Origin: Tupaia tana
Taxonomy: Eukaryota > Chordata > Mammalia > Scandentia > Tupaiidae
Reading direction: 5' to 3'
NCBI GenBank assembly: GCA_026018925.1
Contig: JAKSZU010000018.1
Span: forward strand, 30,380,452-30,444,451
Length of the DNA stretch: 64,000 nucleotides
The position numbers and the translations under genes were made by a program. The notes beneath the pieces were generated by a model that saw nothing but the letters and a program-made list of their open reading frames with translations, made no database searches and was not told where the DNA came from. The stretch's first letter is position 1, and every line of letters starts with the position of its first letter. This document shows positions 11,385 to 21,182 of this stretch, one piece after another.

Positions 11385-11629
11385 TTTTTAGTTTTTTGCC
11401 ATAGGGCATATGTACTGGCTAGAGAGGCGAGAGACAGACAGGGAAAGTGCAACATCACCCATCAGGGGGATGACCACACCACAGTTCTTTCTTCTCCATT
11501 CTCCTTTCAGGATCTTGGGCACCATGTACACACAACTAGGCTTGATTTTCAAACTATTGAGTCAGGGACTCAAATCATGGTTGGCCATGTGGGAATCCAG
11601 CTGCCTTAACCATCATACCGCTGGCCCTG
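11385..11629 (-). repeat. SINE family A, diverged
   Basis: GTTTTTTGCCATAGGGCATA, ACATCACCCATCAGGGGGAT and the head complement CATACCGCTGGCCC are in the expected order. Confidence 0.88.
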
Positions 11630-11767
11630 GGAACTTGTTTTCTTAAAGTACTTTTTTCCATCACCTTTCTTTCTTTCTTTTTTAGAGTAATCACTTGCTT
11701 TCCAAAGTAGGGGAAGAATGACCTTTGAAAGAGGAGTATGGCCACTTTCTTGTAAACTTAATGAATC

Positions 11768-11881
11768 AGAGGTTTTAGTCCCAGGCCTGGCGGCTTGCTT
11801 TCTCTCTCTCTCTCTCTGTCCTTCTCTGGTCAAATAAAAATAAATAAATAAATAAAGTTAAATAAAATAATTCTTAAAAAA
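11768..11881 (+). repeat. SINE family B, 5'-truncated
   Basis: It begins near the B box (GGTTTTAGTCCCAGGCCTGG) and continues through the CT run and TCTGGTCAAATAAAAATAAA tail. The A-box half is missing. Confidence 0.85.
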
Positions 11882-12240
11882 AAGGCATCTTTACTGTTTT
11901 TATTAAGGTCTTTGTGACTTTTTTAGGTCAGAGTTCTAAAAATCATTTTAGCATAGATAATGTGACCTACCACACTAATCTCTTGGTCAAGGAAAACCTA
12001 TTCCATTTTGTAAGCATTAGGTTTTGTTCTTTAGTTGTAAAGATATCCATCTCTTAATTATTTTTAAAAATAATTTTATTCTCTCACCAACTGTTCAGGA
12101 AGGCTGTGGTTTTGAATTAATATTCCAAGGTTGCCTTTCATTTTTCAGTCCCTCTGATCAATTTTATTTTTCTTTTCTCTTTTCCAGTGCTCTAGAACCT
12201 TGACCTCGAACTGACACCAAGTGTGGAGGGTGGTTATTTA

Positions 12241-12522
12241 TTTGTTTTGGAGAGGTGCTTTTTTTTTTGGCTATAGGGCACATGTGCTCGCTGGGAAGAC
12301 AGAGAGAGAGGCAGAGAGACAGAAAGCGAGAAATCACCCCCCGGGGGGATGGTCACACAGCAGTCCCTTCTCCTCCATTCTCCTCCTCCATTCTCCTCTT
12401 GGGATCTTGGGCACACATGCACACGTGCCTGGTGTGAGTTTAAGCCACCAGGTCCGGGACTTGAACTGCGGTCGACTACATGGGAGTTCAGTGACATAGC
12501 CATTACGCTAACTGGTGGTCCT
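12241..12522 (-). repeat. SINE family A
   Basis: A reverse copy in which CTCCATTCTCCTC is locally duplicated (12372-12400). GAGGGTGGTTATTT and GAGGATGGTTATTT flank it as the duplication. Confidence 0.93.
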
Positions 12523-12536
12523 GAGGATGGTTATTT

Positions 12537-12786
12537 TTTAAAGACTTTTTGCTATAGGGCACATGTGCTCTCCAGAAAGAGATAGAGAGAGAGGTGGAGA
12601 GAAGGGAGAACCCACTCCCCGGGGGAATGGCTATGCAATCGCTTCTCCTCTAGTCTCCTCTAGGGCTTTTGGGCGTGCATACATATGTGCCCAGCATGAT
12701 TTTTAAGCCTCCAGGTCTGGGACTCAAACCATGCAGTCAGCCCTATGGGATCCAGTGCCTTAACCTCCATGCTACCGGCTGGCCCA
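12537..12786 (-). repeat. SINE family A, diverged
   Basis: It starts right after the downstream duplication of the neighbouring SINE, with AAGACTTTTTGCTATAGGGC, and ends CATGCTACCGGCTGGCCC. Confidence 0.9.
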
Positions 12787-13137
12787 AACATTTCTCTTTT
12801 AGTTGACATAGTGTCCCATTGTAGTACATGTTACAATGTATGTATTTTTGGTTAGCAGTTAGTCTTGTGACTTTTGTGAACATCAGCGCCTCTACCACCA
12901 CCTTCTTTTGTCAAGGCAGGATATTTAGGTGCTAGATTTTACTGTTCAGATAGCTTCAATTTCCAGAACAGTTTTCCTCAAGGCCATAAGAAAATTGTCC
13001 GTTATTCTTGCACTGGAAGGGATCAGAAAGCTTCATCATTGGAAATGATGGCCGAATTCCTAATATGAAAATTTTAGAGCTGCTTTTATTTTCCAATAAG
13101 AGGAAATAAACTTCCTGTCTTTCTCATTTGTGCACAG

Positions 13138-13230
13138 GTTCTTGTAAATACTGCGTGCTGTGTTTTGATGTTGGTGGCTAAACTAATCCAGTGTATTGTG
13201 TTTGGTCCTCTTCGAGTGAGTGAGAGGCAG
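13138..13230 (+). CDS. AMFR: AMFR coding exon 2, residues 86-116
   Basis: Ninety-three bases in phase 0, bounded by GTGCACAG and GTAAGT. It encodes VLVNTACCVLMLVAKLIQCI and VFGPLRVSERQ. This finishes the membrane segment begun in exon 1 and the start of the next loop. It matches human AMFR as I recall it. The acceptor tract (CTTCCTGTCTTTCTCATTTG) is pyrimidine-rich. Confidence 0.97.
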
Positions 13231-13441
13231 GTAAGTCCAAGCAGCAAAGATGGATCCTTGTGATCAGGTTTTTTTTTTAAAAAACAAAATCTTTGTATTT
13301 GATATAACTTTAAATTTATAGAAAAGTTCCATGAAACTACAAAGAATTCCTATATCCCTTTTATCCAGATCTATCAGTTGTTAATGTTTTGTGCTGTTTT
13401 CTTTAATAGTCATTTTTTATTTATCCATATAATGTCACATA

Positions 13442-13527
13442 TTGGGTTATTGAAAAAGTCATGGCATATTTTTCTGTTTTTTTTTTTTCCTCTGCAAAAA
13501 TGTGTCATGACTTTTCAGACCACCCAA
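13442..13527. mobile_element. Palindromic MITE, copy 1
   Basis: Terminal inverted repeats TTGGGTTATTGAAAAAGTCA and (reverse of the right end) TTGGGTGGTCTGAAAAGTCA flank a short T-rich centre. TA dinucleotides lie at both ends, as for mariner/Tc1-type elements. It is about 86 bp with no coding capacity. Confidence 0.88.
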
Positions 13528-13565
13528 TACATACATTTGCATTTTATGTATTTTAAACATGTTTT

Positions 13566-13802
13566 GGGGCCGGTCCTGTGGTCTAGTGGTTAAGGAAGCT
13601 GCAATAGACTACATGGTTCAAGTCCTGGCCCTAGTGTCCTGGAAAAAAACATCAGATCTGTGCGCACGCTTGTCCAGAATCCCAACAGGATATAGAAATG
13701 GACAAGAGATTGTGGTGTGACCACGTCTCATTGGGGAGTGCTCCCTCACCTTTCTGTGTCTCTCTCTGGTGATGCCCATGCCTTCTATCAATTAGAACCA
13801 TA
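13566..13802 (+). repeat. SINE family C
   Basis: Head GGGGCCGGTCCTGTGGTCTA, B box GGTTCAAGTCC, body with GTGTGACCACGTCTCATTGG and tail CTATCAATTAGAA. It is a useful clean example of this family. Confidence 0.9.
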
Positions 13803-13905
13803 CATGTATTCTTTTCTGATCCACTTGACAGTAATTCAGAGACATTGTAGCCCTTAACTATGAACTACTTCAGCATGTATTTCCTAAGACCAAGGACATT
13901 TCCTT

Positions 13906-14175
13906 TTCTCTTTTTTTCTTTTTTTGGAGAGGTTTTTGCTATAGAGCATGTGTGCTGTCCAGAAAGACAGAGAGAGACAGAGAGACAGAAAGCGAGAAAT
14001 CACTCCTCAGGGGGGATGGCCACACCACAATCTGTTCTCCTCCATTCTCCTCTCGGGATCTTGGGCACATACGCACATGCACCCGGTGTGAGTTTAAGCC
14101 ACTAGGTCTGGGACTTGAACTGCGGTCGACTACATGGGAGTCCAGCGACATAGCCATTATGCTAACTGCTGGTCC
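13906..14175 (-). repeat. SINE family A
   Basis: A reverse copy from a T-run through GAGAGGTTTTTGCTATAGAG to CTAACTGCTGGTCC. GGACATTT on both sides is the duplication. Confidence 0.94.
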
Positions 14176-14466
14176 TGGACATTTTCTTATGTAACTACAG
14201 CACAGTGATCAAAATCAAGAAATTTAGCTTTGATAACATCCTTTGTCTAATTCCCAGTCCGTATTCAGTAGAGTGAAATTGTTCCAGTATTGTCTCTTAC
14301 AGCTATTTTTTCCCCAAGAATTTTATGAATGTAGTTTTTAAAGAAGCATAGATTTGTTTTAGTTGGAATAGATATAAACATCACTCTTTAGAAAAGGGTT
14401 ATTTTCCAAAGGAATTTACTGAGAGATTTTTCCCAGTGGAAAAAGCAGTTATGATTCATTGTTCTG

Positions 14467-14641
14467 GGGACTGGCAGGTGGTGTGGTGGTTAAGGGTTCT
14501 AAACTCCCACATGGCCGACTGCAGTTCAAGTCTCCAACTTGTTGTCTTGCTTACTTGCTCTCTCTCTCTCATTCTGTTCCTCTCTGGTCAAATTAAAATA
14601 AATAAATAGATAAAGTTAAATAAAATAATTCTTTTAAAAAA
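14467..14641 (+). repeat. SINE family B
   Basis: Head GGGGACTGGCAGGTGGTGTG, tail CTGGTCAAATTAAAATAAAT. TTCATTGTTCT before and TTCAGTGTTCT after are the duplication. Confidence 0.93.
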
Positions 14642-14840
14642 TTCAGTGTTCTAAAAGCAGAAACTTAGGTGACTTGCACTTGTTTCCAGTGAGATGATCT
14701 GACATTTGAACGTGACTTTCCCACTCCATATATGGGCCTGGGACACTTTAAGTAAAAAGTGATGCTACAAGCATATCATACAGGTCGGCAGGTCCCTAAG
14801 GATTGGTTTTAGTGGGTAGTGTGTTTAAAGTAAGAATTTA

Positions 14841-15128
14841 GGGCTAACCCTCTTGTGCAGTGGTTAAGACTTGTGCACTGGGAGCTGGATCTTACATGAC
14901 TGAACACATGTGTCAAATCTAAGCTCTAGCAGCTTGAAAAATGCACCAGATGTATGTGCTCGTGTGCCCCAAATCCTGACAGAGTGGGAAATGGGCAGAA
15001 GGGATTGTGGTGTGACCATACCCCACTGGGGGGCGCTTTGCATCTCCATCTCTCTGTCTCTTGCTCTCTCTCTTTTCTCCCTCCTTCCCCATCTTTAGCT
15101 AGTGCATGTACCATCTAACAATTAGAAA
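14841..15128 (+). repeat. SINE family C
   Basis: Head GGGCTAACCCTCTTGTGCAG, long CT-rich body and tail ATCTAACAATTAGAAAAA. AGTAAGAATTTA and AGTAAGGATTTA flank it. Confidence 0.92.
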
Positions 15129-15161
15129 AAAGTAAGGATTTAGAACTGGCCTTCTAAACAA

Positions 15162-15403
15162 CCTAAGAACAAAATTGTATTCTACTTGATCTTATCTCTG
15201 TGATAAGATAGATATATTTTACATTAAATGTATAGACGGCTTCCCTATGTTTTTGAAATGTAGGGTAGGGTTCCAGTCTTCTCCTAAGAACAAAATTGTA
15301 TTCTACTTGATCTTATCTCTGTGATAAGATAGGTATATTTTACATTAAATGTATAGACGGCTTCCCTATGTTTTTGAAGTGTAGGGTAGGGTTCCAGTCT
15401 TCT
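15162..15403. repeat. Tandem duplication of a 121-bp unit (two copies)
   Basis: 15162-15282 and 15283-15403 are the same 121-bp sequence, starting CCTAAGAACAAAATTGTATT, with only two differences that I can see. The unit is not one of the local repeats, so it is a recent tandem segmental duplication in intron 2. Confidence 0.95.
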
Positions 15404-15659
15404 CTTACCTACCCTTTTCAACTCAAATCTCTTTTTACTAAAATCAGCCAGGGTCCTAGGACAGCAGTGAAATGTGGTTACTCGTGGTTGAGGCCGTGAA
15501 TGCTTATGCGTGGGACTATTTTGTTTTCCCAGAGATTTTTCATTAGTGAATAGTCAGCTCTTTTTCTAAAATACCAACCTCAGAAGTCTCTCAGTTGAGT
15601 TCAGTGGATCATAGAGGGCTTTTTAAAAAAATTATTTTGCATATAGATATAAAAATTCC

Positions 15660-15882
15660 TTTTTTCAAAAAATAATTTGTATTGATAGAGTTAAATACAC
15701 TCACCTGAGCGTGAGAAAAATAACTCTGCAGCAGGCTACTGTTATGCTGCAATCTCTCCTGCATCTTGTGTTTTGGGGATGCGCACACACACGCCCAGCA
15801 GTTTTTTAAGTTGCCTGAGCTGGCAACCACAGTCAATCATGAGTTCTAGCTACCTTAACCACTAGGCTATGAGGCTGACCCC
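15660..15882 (-). repeat. SINE family C, diverged
   Basis: GAGTTAAATACACTCACCTG, CTGTTATGCTGCAATCTCTC and the head complement CTATGAGGCTGACCCC are ordered as in family C. Confidence 0.82.
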
Positions 15883-15923
15883 AAAAGCTCCTTTTGATTT
15901 TATTTCCTCTTAACATTTTTCTT

Positions 15924-16366
15924 TTTTTGAAGAATTATATATTTTGGGACCAGCAGTTGGCATAATGGCTATATCGCTGGACTCCCGTGTAGTTGGCCGT
16001 GGTTCATGTCCTGGACCCAGTGGCTTAAATTACACCAGGCACACAGGCATGTGTGCCCAAGATCCTGAGAGAATGGAGGAGAAGGGATTGTAGCGTGGCC
16101 ATCTACCCGAGGGGGGTGATTTCTCGCTTTCTGTCTCTTGTCTCTCTGTCTTTCTGGTGAGCACATGTGCCCTATAGCAAAAACCTCTCCAAAAAAAGGA
16201 TTTTTTAAAAAAAAAATTTAATTTATTTATTTACTTTTTAAATTTGATCACAGAGATGGGGGGATGGGTAGGAGAGTGACAAAGCAAGCTACCAGGTCTG
16301 GGACTTGAATTGCATTTAGCCATGTGGGAGTCCAGCACCTTAACCACCATGCCACCTGCCGGTTCC
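15924..16366 (-). repeat. SINE family B split by another SINE
   Basis: The reversed tail begins at 15924, is interrupted by a + strand SINE (15946-16199), and resumes at 16200 through to CACCTGCCGGTTCC. A perfect AACATTTTTCTT duplication at 15912 and 16367 brackets the whole composite. Confidence 0.9.
15946..16199 (+). repeat. SINE family A nested in a SINE tail
   Basis: GGGACCAGCAGTTGGCATAA through CCTATAGCAAAAACCTCTCC, inserted in the A/T tail of the family B copy around it, so it is younger than its host. Confidence 0.93.
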
Positions 16367-16555
16367 AACATTTTTCTTAATATTTTCTTTTCCCTTTTTC
16401 AAATTTTTGGTTTGTGGGCCAGAAATTAGGCCATGCTAGAGACAAGCCATCCAACTGCTGTTGGATTGATCTGGCACCAGTGGGCTTTATGTATATATAT
16501 TGTTTTCCCTAAGATGTTAGATAGTGAGTGGAAATTTCAAGAAAGAGAACTTTGT

Positions 16556-16811
16556 CTTTTTTTAGAGGTTTTTGCCTTAAGGCATGTGTGCTCACCAGGG
16601 AGAGATAGAGAGACAGAAACAATGAGAGGGAAAGTGAGAAATCATTCCCTGGGGGATGGTCACACTGCATTCCTTTCTCCATTCTCCTGGGATCTTGGCC
16701 ATGCACATGTAAATGCCCTGCATGATTTTGAAGCAATCTGGTCCAGTACCCGAACCATGACTGGCCCTGTGGGAGTCCAGCCATGTAACCGCTACACCAT
16801 CTGTTGGTCCC
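16556..16811 (-). repeat. SINE family A, diverged
   Basis: AGAGGTTTTTGCCTTAAGGC, AATCATTCCCTGGGGGATGG and TACACCATCTGTTGGTCCC in order. Confidence 0.9.
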
Positions 16812-17124
16812 AACTCGGAGTCTTTGAGAGATTATTTACTTTATCTAGAGGTAATCAAGATGGGCATATTTGTTACCCAGCATACTTGCAGGTTTTTCAG
16901 GATAGGTTACATCTTGCATGCTATTGTGTGTTGGCCCATTTTATGATTATTGTTATACAGGAGCATTTATGAAAAACCATTTTGAGGAAGAGCCCCATAG
17001 AATTGACATGGGATTGCTCTGAGGGTGCTTCAAGTTCAAGAAATAGAGTACTGCTAGAGGCAGAGACCTTGAATACCTAAAATGGGACAAATACTAAATG
17101 TTAAGTGGAGGCTTAGGGCACAGT

Positions 17125-17149
17125 TTTTTTTTTTTTTTTTTTTTTTTTT
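17125..17149. repeat. Poly(T) tract
   Basis: A T run of about 25, directly before MIR-like sequence. Confidence 0.9.
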
Positions 17150-17156
17150 CAATTTT

Positions 17157-17362
17157 TAAAAGCACTTAATGCCTACTCATCTAAGCACTTAACATATATT
17201 AGCTTATTTTTATCTCCTCACCAATTCTGTGAGATATATGCAGTTGTTATAAAAACCCATTTTAATAGATGGGGAAACCAGAGCATGGGGATGTTAAGTA
17301 ACTTTCCCAGCATCCCATAGCAACCAGGTGGCAGAGCCAAGATTCAGAACCAGGGAACAAAA
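17157..17362 (-). mobile_element. MIR, antisense
   Basis: The order TAAGCACTTAACATATATTA, CCATTTTAATAGATGGGGAA, GTTAAGTAACTTTCCCAGCA and GGTGGCAGAGCCAAGATTCA is the standard antisense reading of a MIR core. It is an ancient, shared mammalian SINE. Confidence 0.85.
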
Positions 17363-17837
17363 TGTCCTTGGTTCACCTGTACTTTATCTACCTCGGGTGT
17401 GGAAACAGACATTCACAGATTCTGAGTATAACGATCAGGATTCCTGGACCGTTTTATTGGGGATTGGCATTCAGAAGCCAAGAGCCACAGTAGCTGTATG
17501 TGCTCAGTGCTGCTCAAGTATCTTTGTCCTTTTGTGGACAAAGTTAGGTAATACTCTCATTTTCCTTCTAGATCATTCTGTCCTCTGTATTAAAGTTATA
17601 CCGTTAGAGTACAGTATGTGTAAGTTCTCAAAATAATTCTTTAAGTAGTCATAGTGTCAGTTTGTTACACATTTAGGCTCAACTATATTTTGCGTTTTGC
17701 TTTTGCTGTTTTAATTTTTTTCCTTTCATTTGTGATGTATGTACATGGCTCAAAATTGTATATAGTGTCTACTTGGAAGTCATGCTTCCATCCTTATCTT
17801 TTTCACTAAGTTTGCCTACCCACTAGATGAATCCATG
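17363..17837. other. AMFR intron 2 stretch, weak LINE-like text
   Basis: No exon is seen. 17700-17830 resembles antisense LINE tails in style (TGTACATGGCTCAAAATTGT) but is too worn to assign. Confidence 0.4.
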
Positions 17838-17914
17838 GTATGTATGTGTATGTATGTTTGTATGTATTTATTTATTTTAATTTGACCAGAGGGGGGCAGA
17901 GTGAGAGCAAGAGC

Positions 17915-17966
<52 letters not shown>

Positions 17967-17994
17967 TGCCCGGGGGCAGAGTGAGAGCAAGAGC

Positions 17995-18050
<56 letters not shown>

Positions 18051-18176
18051 TGCCCGGGGGCAGAATGAGAGCGAGAGCGAGAGAGAGAGAGAGAAAGCTG
18101 CCAGATCTGGGACTCAAACCGTGGTCAGCCATGTGAGAGTCCAGTGCCCTTAACCACCACACCACCTGCTGGCTCC
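17838..18176 (-). repeat. SINE family B carrying an expanded (GA)n minisatellite
   Basis: The reversed tail (TATTTATTTTAATTTGACCA) and head complement (CACACCACCTGCTGGCTCC) mark a family B copy. Its short body has become a three-copy module: GGGGGCAGAGTGAGAGCAAG, a long pure (GA)n, then AAAGCTGCC. That explains the length of about 339 bp against the usual 150-190. The open frames across it are repeat artefacts. Confidence 0.92.
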
Positions 18177-18197
18177 TCTGGTATATTTTAATATCTA

Positions 18198-18274
18198 TTA
18201 TGTTGTTGAAAAAGTCATGACCTATTTTTCTGTTTTTCTATGAAAAATGTGTCATGACTTTCCCAACAATGCAA
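18198..18274. mobile_element. Palindromic MITE, copy 2
   Basis: Left arm TTATGTTGTTGAAAAAGTCA; the right arm reversed reads TTGCATTGTTGGGAAAGTCA. TA flanks both ends. It is 77 bp with a CTGTTTTTC centre. Confidence 0.88.
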
Positions 18275-18395
18275 TAGTGTGCTAGGACCCCCACCCCCAT
18301 TATTGTCCTTTTTTTCTTCAGGGTGGTAAAGATTATTTTAAAGAATTTGTTTATTTATTTAATGTATGTGAGACAGAGATAGACAAGCACTCTTT

Positions 18396-18520
18396 AAAAA
18401 TTTTTTTTTTAATCTCTCTATTTATTTATTATAATTTTCAAGCTGCTGGCTATGGAACTTGAACCGTAGTTGGCCATATGGGAATCCAGAGCCTTAACCA
18501 CAGTGTCACCTGCTGGCCCT
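18396..18520 (-). repeat. SINE family B, first of a same-site pair
   Basis: A short reverse copy from AATCTCTCTATTTATTTATT to ACCTGCTGGCCCT. AGACAAGCACTC lies to its left and AGATGAGCACTC to its right. Confidence 0.88.
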
Positions 18521-18533
18521 AGATGAGCACTCC

Positions 18534-18722
18534 TTTTTCTTTTTTTTTAAAAAAATAATTATTTATGTAATTTTAAAAATTATTGTTTTAATATTTGCCA
18601 CAGGACACATGTACTCACCAGAGAGAGAGAGACAGGGAGAGGGAAAGTGAGAAAACAAGAGGCCAGGTCTGAGACTTGAACAGTGGTCAGCCATTTGAGA
18701 ATCACGCCACTGGCTGGCCCCT
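18534..18722 (-). repeat. SINE family B, second of a same-site pair
   Basis: AATATTTGCCACAGGACACA, a GA-rich body and CACTGGCTGGCCCCT. A third copy of the target, AGATAAGCACTC (18723), follows it. Confidence 0.88.
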
Positions 18723-18999
18723 AGATAAGCACTCTTATCTATCCATACACACTGTTCGTGAGAGTTTACACTTAAATAATTTCTTTGGAAATTAGATGCA
18801 TATTATTAGAAATAAAAAACACTTATAATCTTTGATTTGCTATTGCTAATGAAATAGAAACTCATACAAAGCTGGGTGCAATGATAGTCATTACCGTGCC
18901 TTCTGAATAGTAAAAAGTGGTTTTGATATCCATCTGTAACCATTAAAATATTCTCTGACTTTTTAAGGTTCTCACAATATGACAGATGAAAGAAGTTCT

Positions 19000-19255
19000 G
19001 GGGACCAGCAGTTGGCCTAATGGCTATGTTGCTGGACTCTCATGTAGTCGACCACGGTTTGAGTCCCAGACCCGGTGGCTTAAATTCATGTTGGGCACGT
19101 GTGTGTGCGTGCCTAAGATCCTGAGAGGAGAATGGAAGAGAAAGGATTGTGATGTGGCCATCCCCTCTGGGGGGTGATTTCTCACTTTCTGTCTCTCTGT
19201 CTCTGTCTTTCTGGCGCGCGCATGTGCCCTATAGCAAAAACTTCTCAAAAAAAAA
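19000..19255 (+). repeat. SINE family A
   Basis: GGGGACCAGCAGTTGGCCTA to CTATAGCAAAAACTTCTC. B box is GGTTTGAGTCC. Confidence 0.93.
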
Positions 19256-19412
19256 TTTTGTATGCAAGAATTAATGCGTTTTGCATGTAAGAAAGTGAAT
19301 AAAAATGTGAAGGCATTTTAACTTTCTCAGTATTATACTTGTTTTTTTAAATGAGCTGACAACAATCATGTTAGATTTTAGTATGAAGAACGTTTTAAAA
19401 AAAGAAAGTGCT

Positions 19413-19653
19413 TGGATCAGCAGATGATGTAGTGGTTATGTTGCTAGATTCTCATGTAGCCGACTGTGGTTTGAGTCCTGGACCTGGTGGCTTAAAACTC
19501 ACGCCAGGCACATGTGCATGCCTGCCCAAAATCCCGAGAGGAGAATGGAGGAGAAGGGATTGCAGTATGGCCATGTCCCCTGGGGAGTGATTTCTTGCTT
19601 TCTGTCTCTCTGGCAAGTGCACGTTTCCTATAGCAAAAACCTCTCTTAAAAAA
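19413..19653 (+). repeat. SINE family A, first of a same-site pair
   Basis: Diverged head GGATCAGCAGATGATGTAGT, body GGAGGAGAAGGGATTGCAGT and tail CTATAGCAAAAACCTCTC. AAAGAAAGT precedes and follows it. Confidence 0.9.
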
Positions 19654-19665
19654 AAGAAAGTAATC

Positions 19666-19851
19666 GGGGCCAGCAAGTGGCTTGGTGGTTAAGGGCGCTG
19701 GATTCCCATATGGCTGACTGCAGTTCAAGTCCTGGACCTGGATGCCTGCTTTCTCCCTTTCCCTTTCTCTCCGTCTCTCTCTGGTCAAATTAAAAAATAA
19801 TAATAACAAATGGAATGAAAATAAATAAGAAGTTCTTTAAAAAAAAAAAAA
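19666..19851 (+). repeat. SINE family B, second of a same-site pair
   Basis: GGGGCCAGCAAGTGGCTTGG to TCTGGTCAAATTAAAAAATA plus an A tail. It sits in the tail/target copy of the previous SINE and is followed by a third AAAGAAAGT. Confidence 0.92.
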
Positions 19852-19957
19852 GAAAGAAAGTACTCTTTTCTGTTCAAGAATACACAGAAGTATTAAAAAT
19901 TATACTGATAGCCCTTACTGTTCTTGATAGTTGTGTAAAATATAAGATATTTTTATT

Positions 19958-20205
19958 TCTTTTATTTATTAATTTTTAAAATTTGCCAAAGAGAGACAGA
20001 AGCAGAGGGAGAGGTAGAAAGCACCATCTCACACCACCCATTGGGTTCTGGTCATGCAACGACCTTTTTTCTCTATCCTGCCAGGATTTGGGGCACACCT
20101 GCACATGGGCTTGGCATATTTTTCAGGCCACTGGGCCTGGGAATCTAACCCCATGGTTTTCCTGTGGGATCTGACTTCCTTAACTAGCAGGCCACAGGAC
20201 CAGCC
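19958..20205 (-). repeat. SINE family C
   Basis: AATTTGCCAAAGAGAGACAG, CACCACCCATTGGGTTCTGG and head complement GGCCACAGGACCAGCC. Confidence 0.88.
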
Positions 20206-20223
20206 AGACCTTTCTTTCTTTTT

Positions 20224-20477
20224 CCTTTGTTTAGTTTTTGCTGTTGGCACATGCCCTTGTCAGAGAGAGACAGAAAGAGAGAGAAAGAGAGGAAAAGTGA
20301 GAAGTCACCCTCATGGGAGATGACCATGCCACAATCCCTTCTCCATTCTCCTCTCGGGATTTTGGGCACACATACATATGTGCCTGGCGTGACTGTCAAG
20401 CTTCCAGGTCTGGGACTCGAACTTGGTTGACCATGTGGGATCCAGCCACCTTAACCACCAGGCCACAAGCTGGCCCT
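20224..20477 (-). repeat. SINE family A/C intermediate
   Basis: TTAGTTTTTGCTGTTGGCAC, AAGTCACCCTCATGGGAGAT and GGCCACAAGCTGGCCC. The body resembles A and the head end resembles C. Confidence 0.88.
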
Positions 20478-20618
20478 CTTTGTTTCTTAATACAGGATTT
20501 ACCAGACTTAATACTACTACCCATTTAGTGGCTAAAATTCCATAACTGATGCAGAATTGCAATTTAAAACTTAGAAATTATTCCTGGTATCACCTTCTTT
20601 TGTCTTTGCCTTCTGTTT

Positions 20619-20877
20619 ATTTATTTATTTATTTTTTTGAGAGGTTTTTGCTACAGGGCACATGTGTTCGCCAGACAGAGAGAGACAGAAAGTGAGCAAT
20701 CACCTCCCAGGGGGGATGGCCACGCTGCAATCCCTTCTCTCTTCATTCTCCTCTCGGGATCTTGGGCACACACGCACACGAGCCTGGCGTGAGTTTTAAG
20801 CCACCGGGTCCAGGACACGAACCGCGGTCGACTACGTGGGAGTCCAGCGACATAGCCATTACGCTAACTAGTGGTCC
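20619..20877 (-). repeat. SINE family A
   Basis: TTGAGAGGTTTTTGCTACAG to CTAACTAGTGGTCCC, with a well-kept head (GAACCGCGGTCGACTACGTG). CCTTCTGTTT lies on both sides. It ends about 140 bp before exon 3. Confidence 0.93.
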
Positions 20878-21017
20878 CACCTTCTGTTTTCTTGTGGACA
20901 AAGGATAAAAAGCCAAGTACAGGATATTTCCTCCAGAAAAGCCGGCTTTTCCACGTGTCTTCTCTAAGCCTGCTTCAGTGTGATGGTACTCATTTTATAA
21001 ACATTTTTTCTTTTCAG

Positions 21018-21182
21018 CACCTCAAAGACAAGTTCTGGAATTTTATTTTCTACAAGTTCATTTTTATTTTCGGTGTGCTGAACGTCCAGACAGTGGAAGA
21101 GGTGGTCATGTGGTGCCTCTGGTTTGCCGGACTTGTATTTCTGCATCTGATGGTCCAACTCTGCAAGGACCGATTTGAATAT
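21018..21182 (+). CDS. AMFR: AMFR coding exon 3, residues 117-171
   Basis: One hundred sixty-five bases in phase 0, between TTTTCTTTTCAG and GTGAGT. It encodes HLKDKFWNFIFYKFIFIFGV and continues with LNVQTVEEVVMWCLWFAGLV, two closely spaced membrane segments of the polytopic gp78 domain that docks Insig-1. The reading is essentially identical to the human one as I recall it. Confidence 0.97.

Larger units (their letters stand above)
13275..14330 (-). mobile_element. Antisense LINE-1 tail, interrupted by three insertions
   Basis: Pieces at 13275-13435, 13803-13905 and 14176-14330 read in order as an antisense L1 3' region (for example AAAAGTTCCATGAAACTACA, CATGTATTTCCTAAGACCAA and ACAGTGATCAAAATCAAGAA). 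A MITE, a family C SINE and a family A SINE are inserted in it, so the L1 is the oldest layer. Confidence 0.65.
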
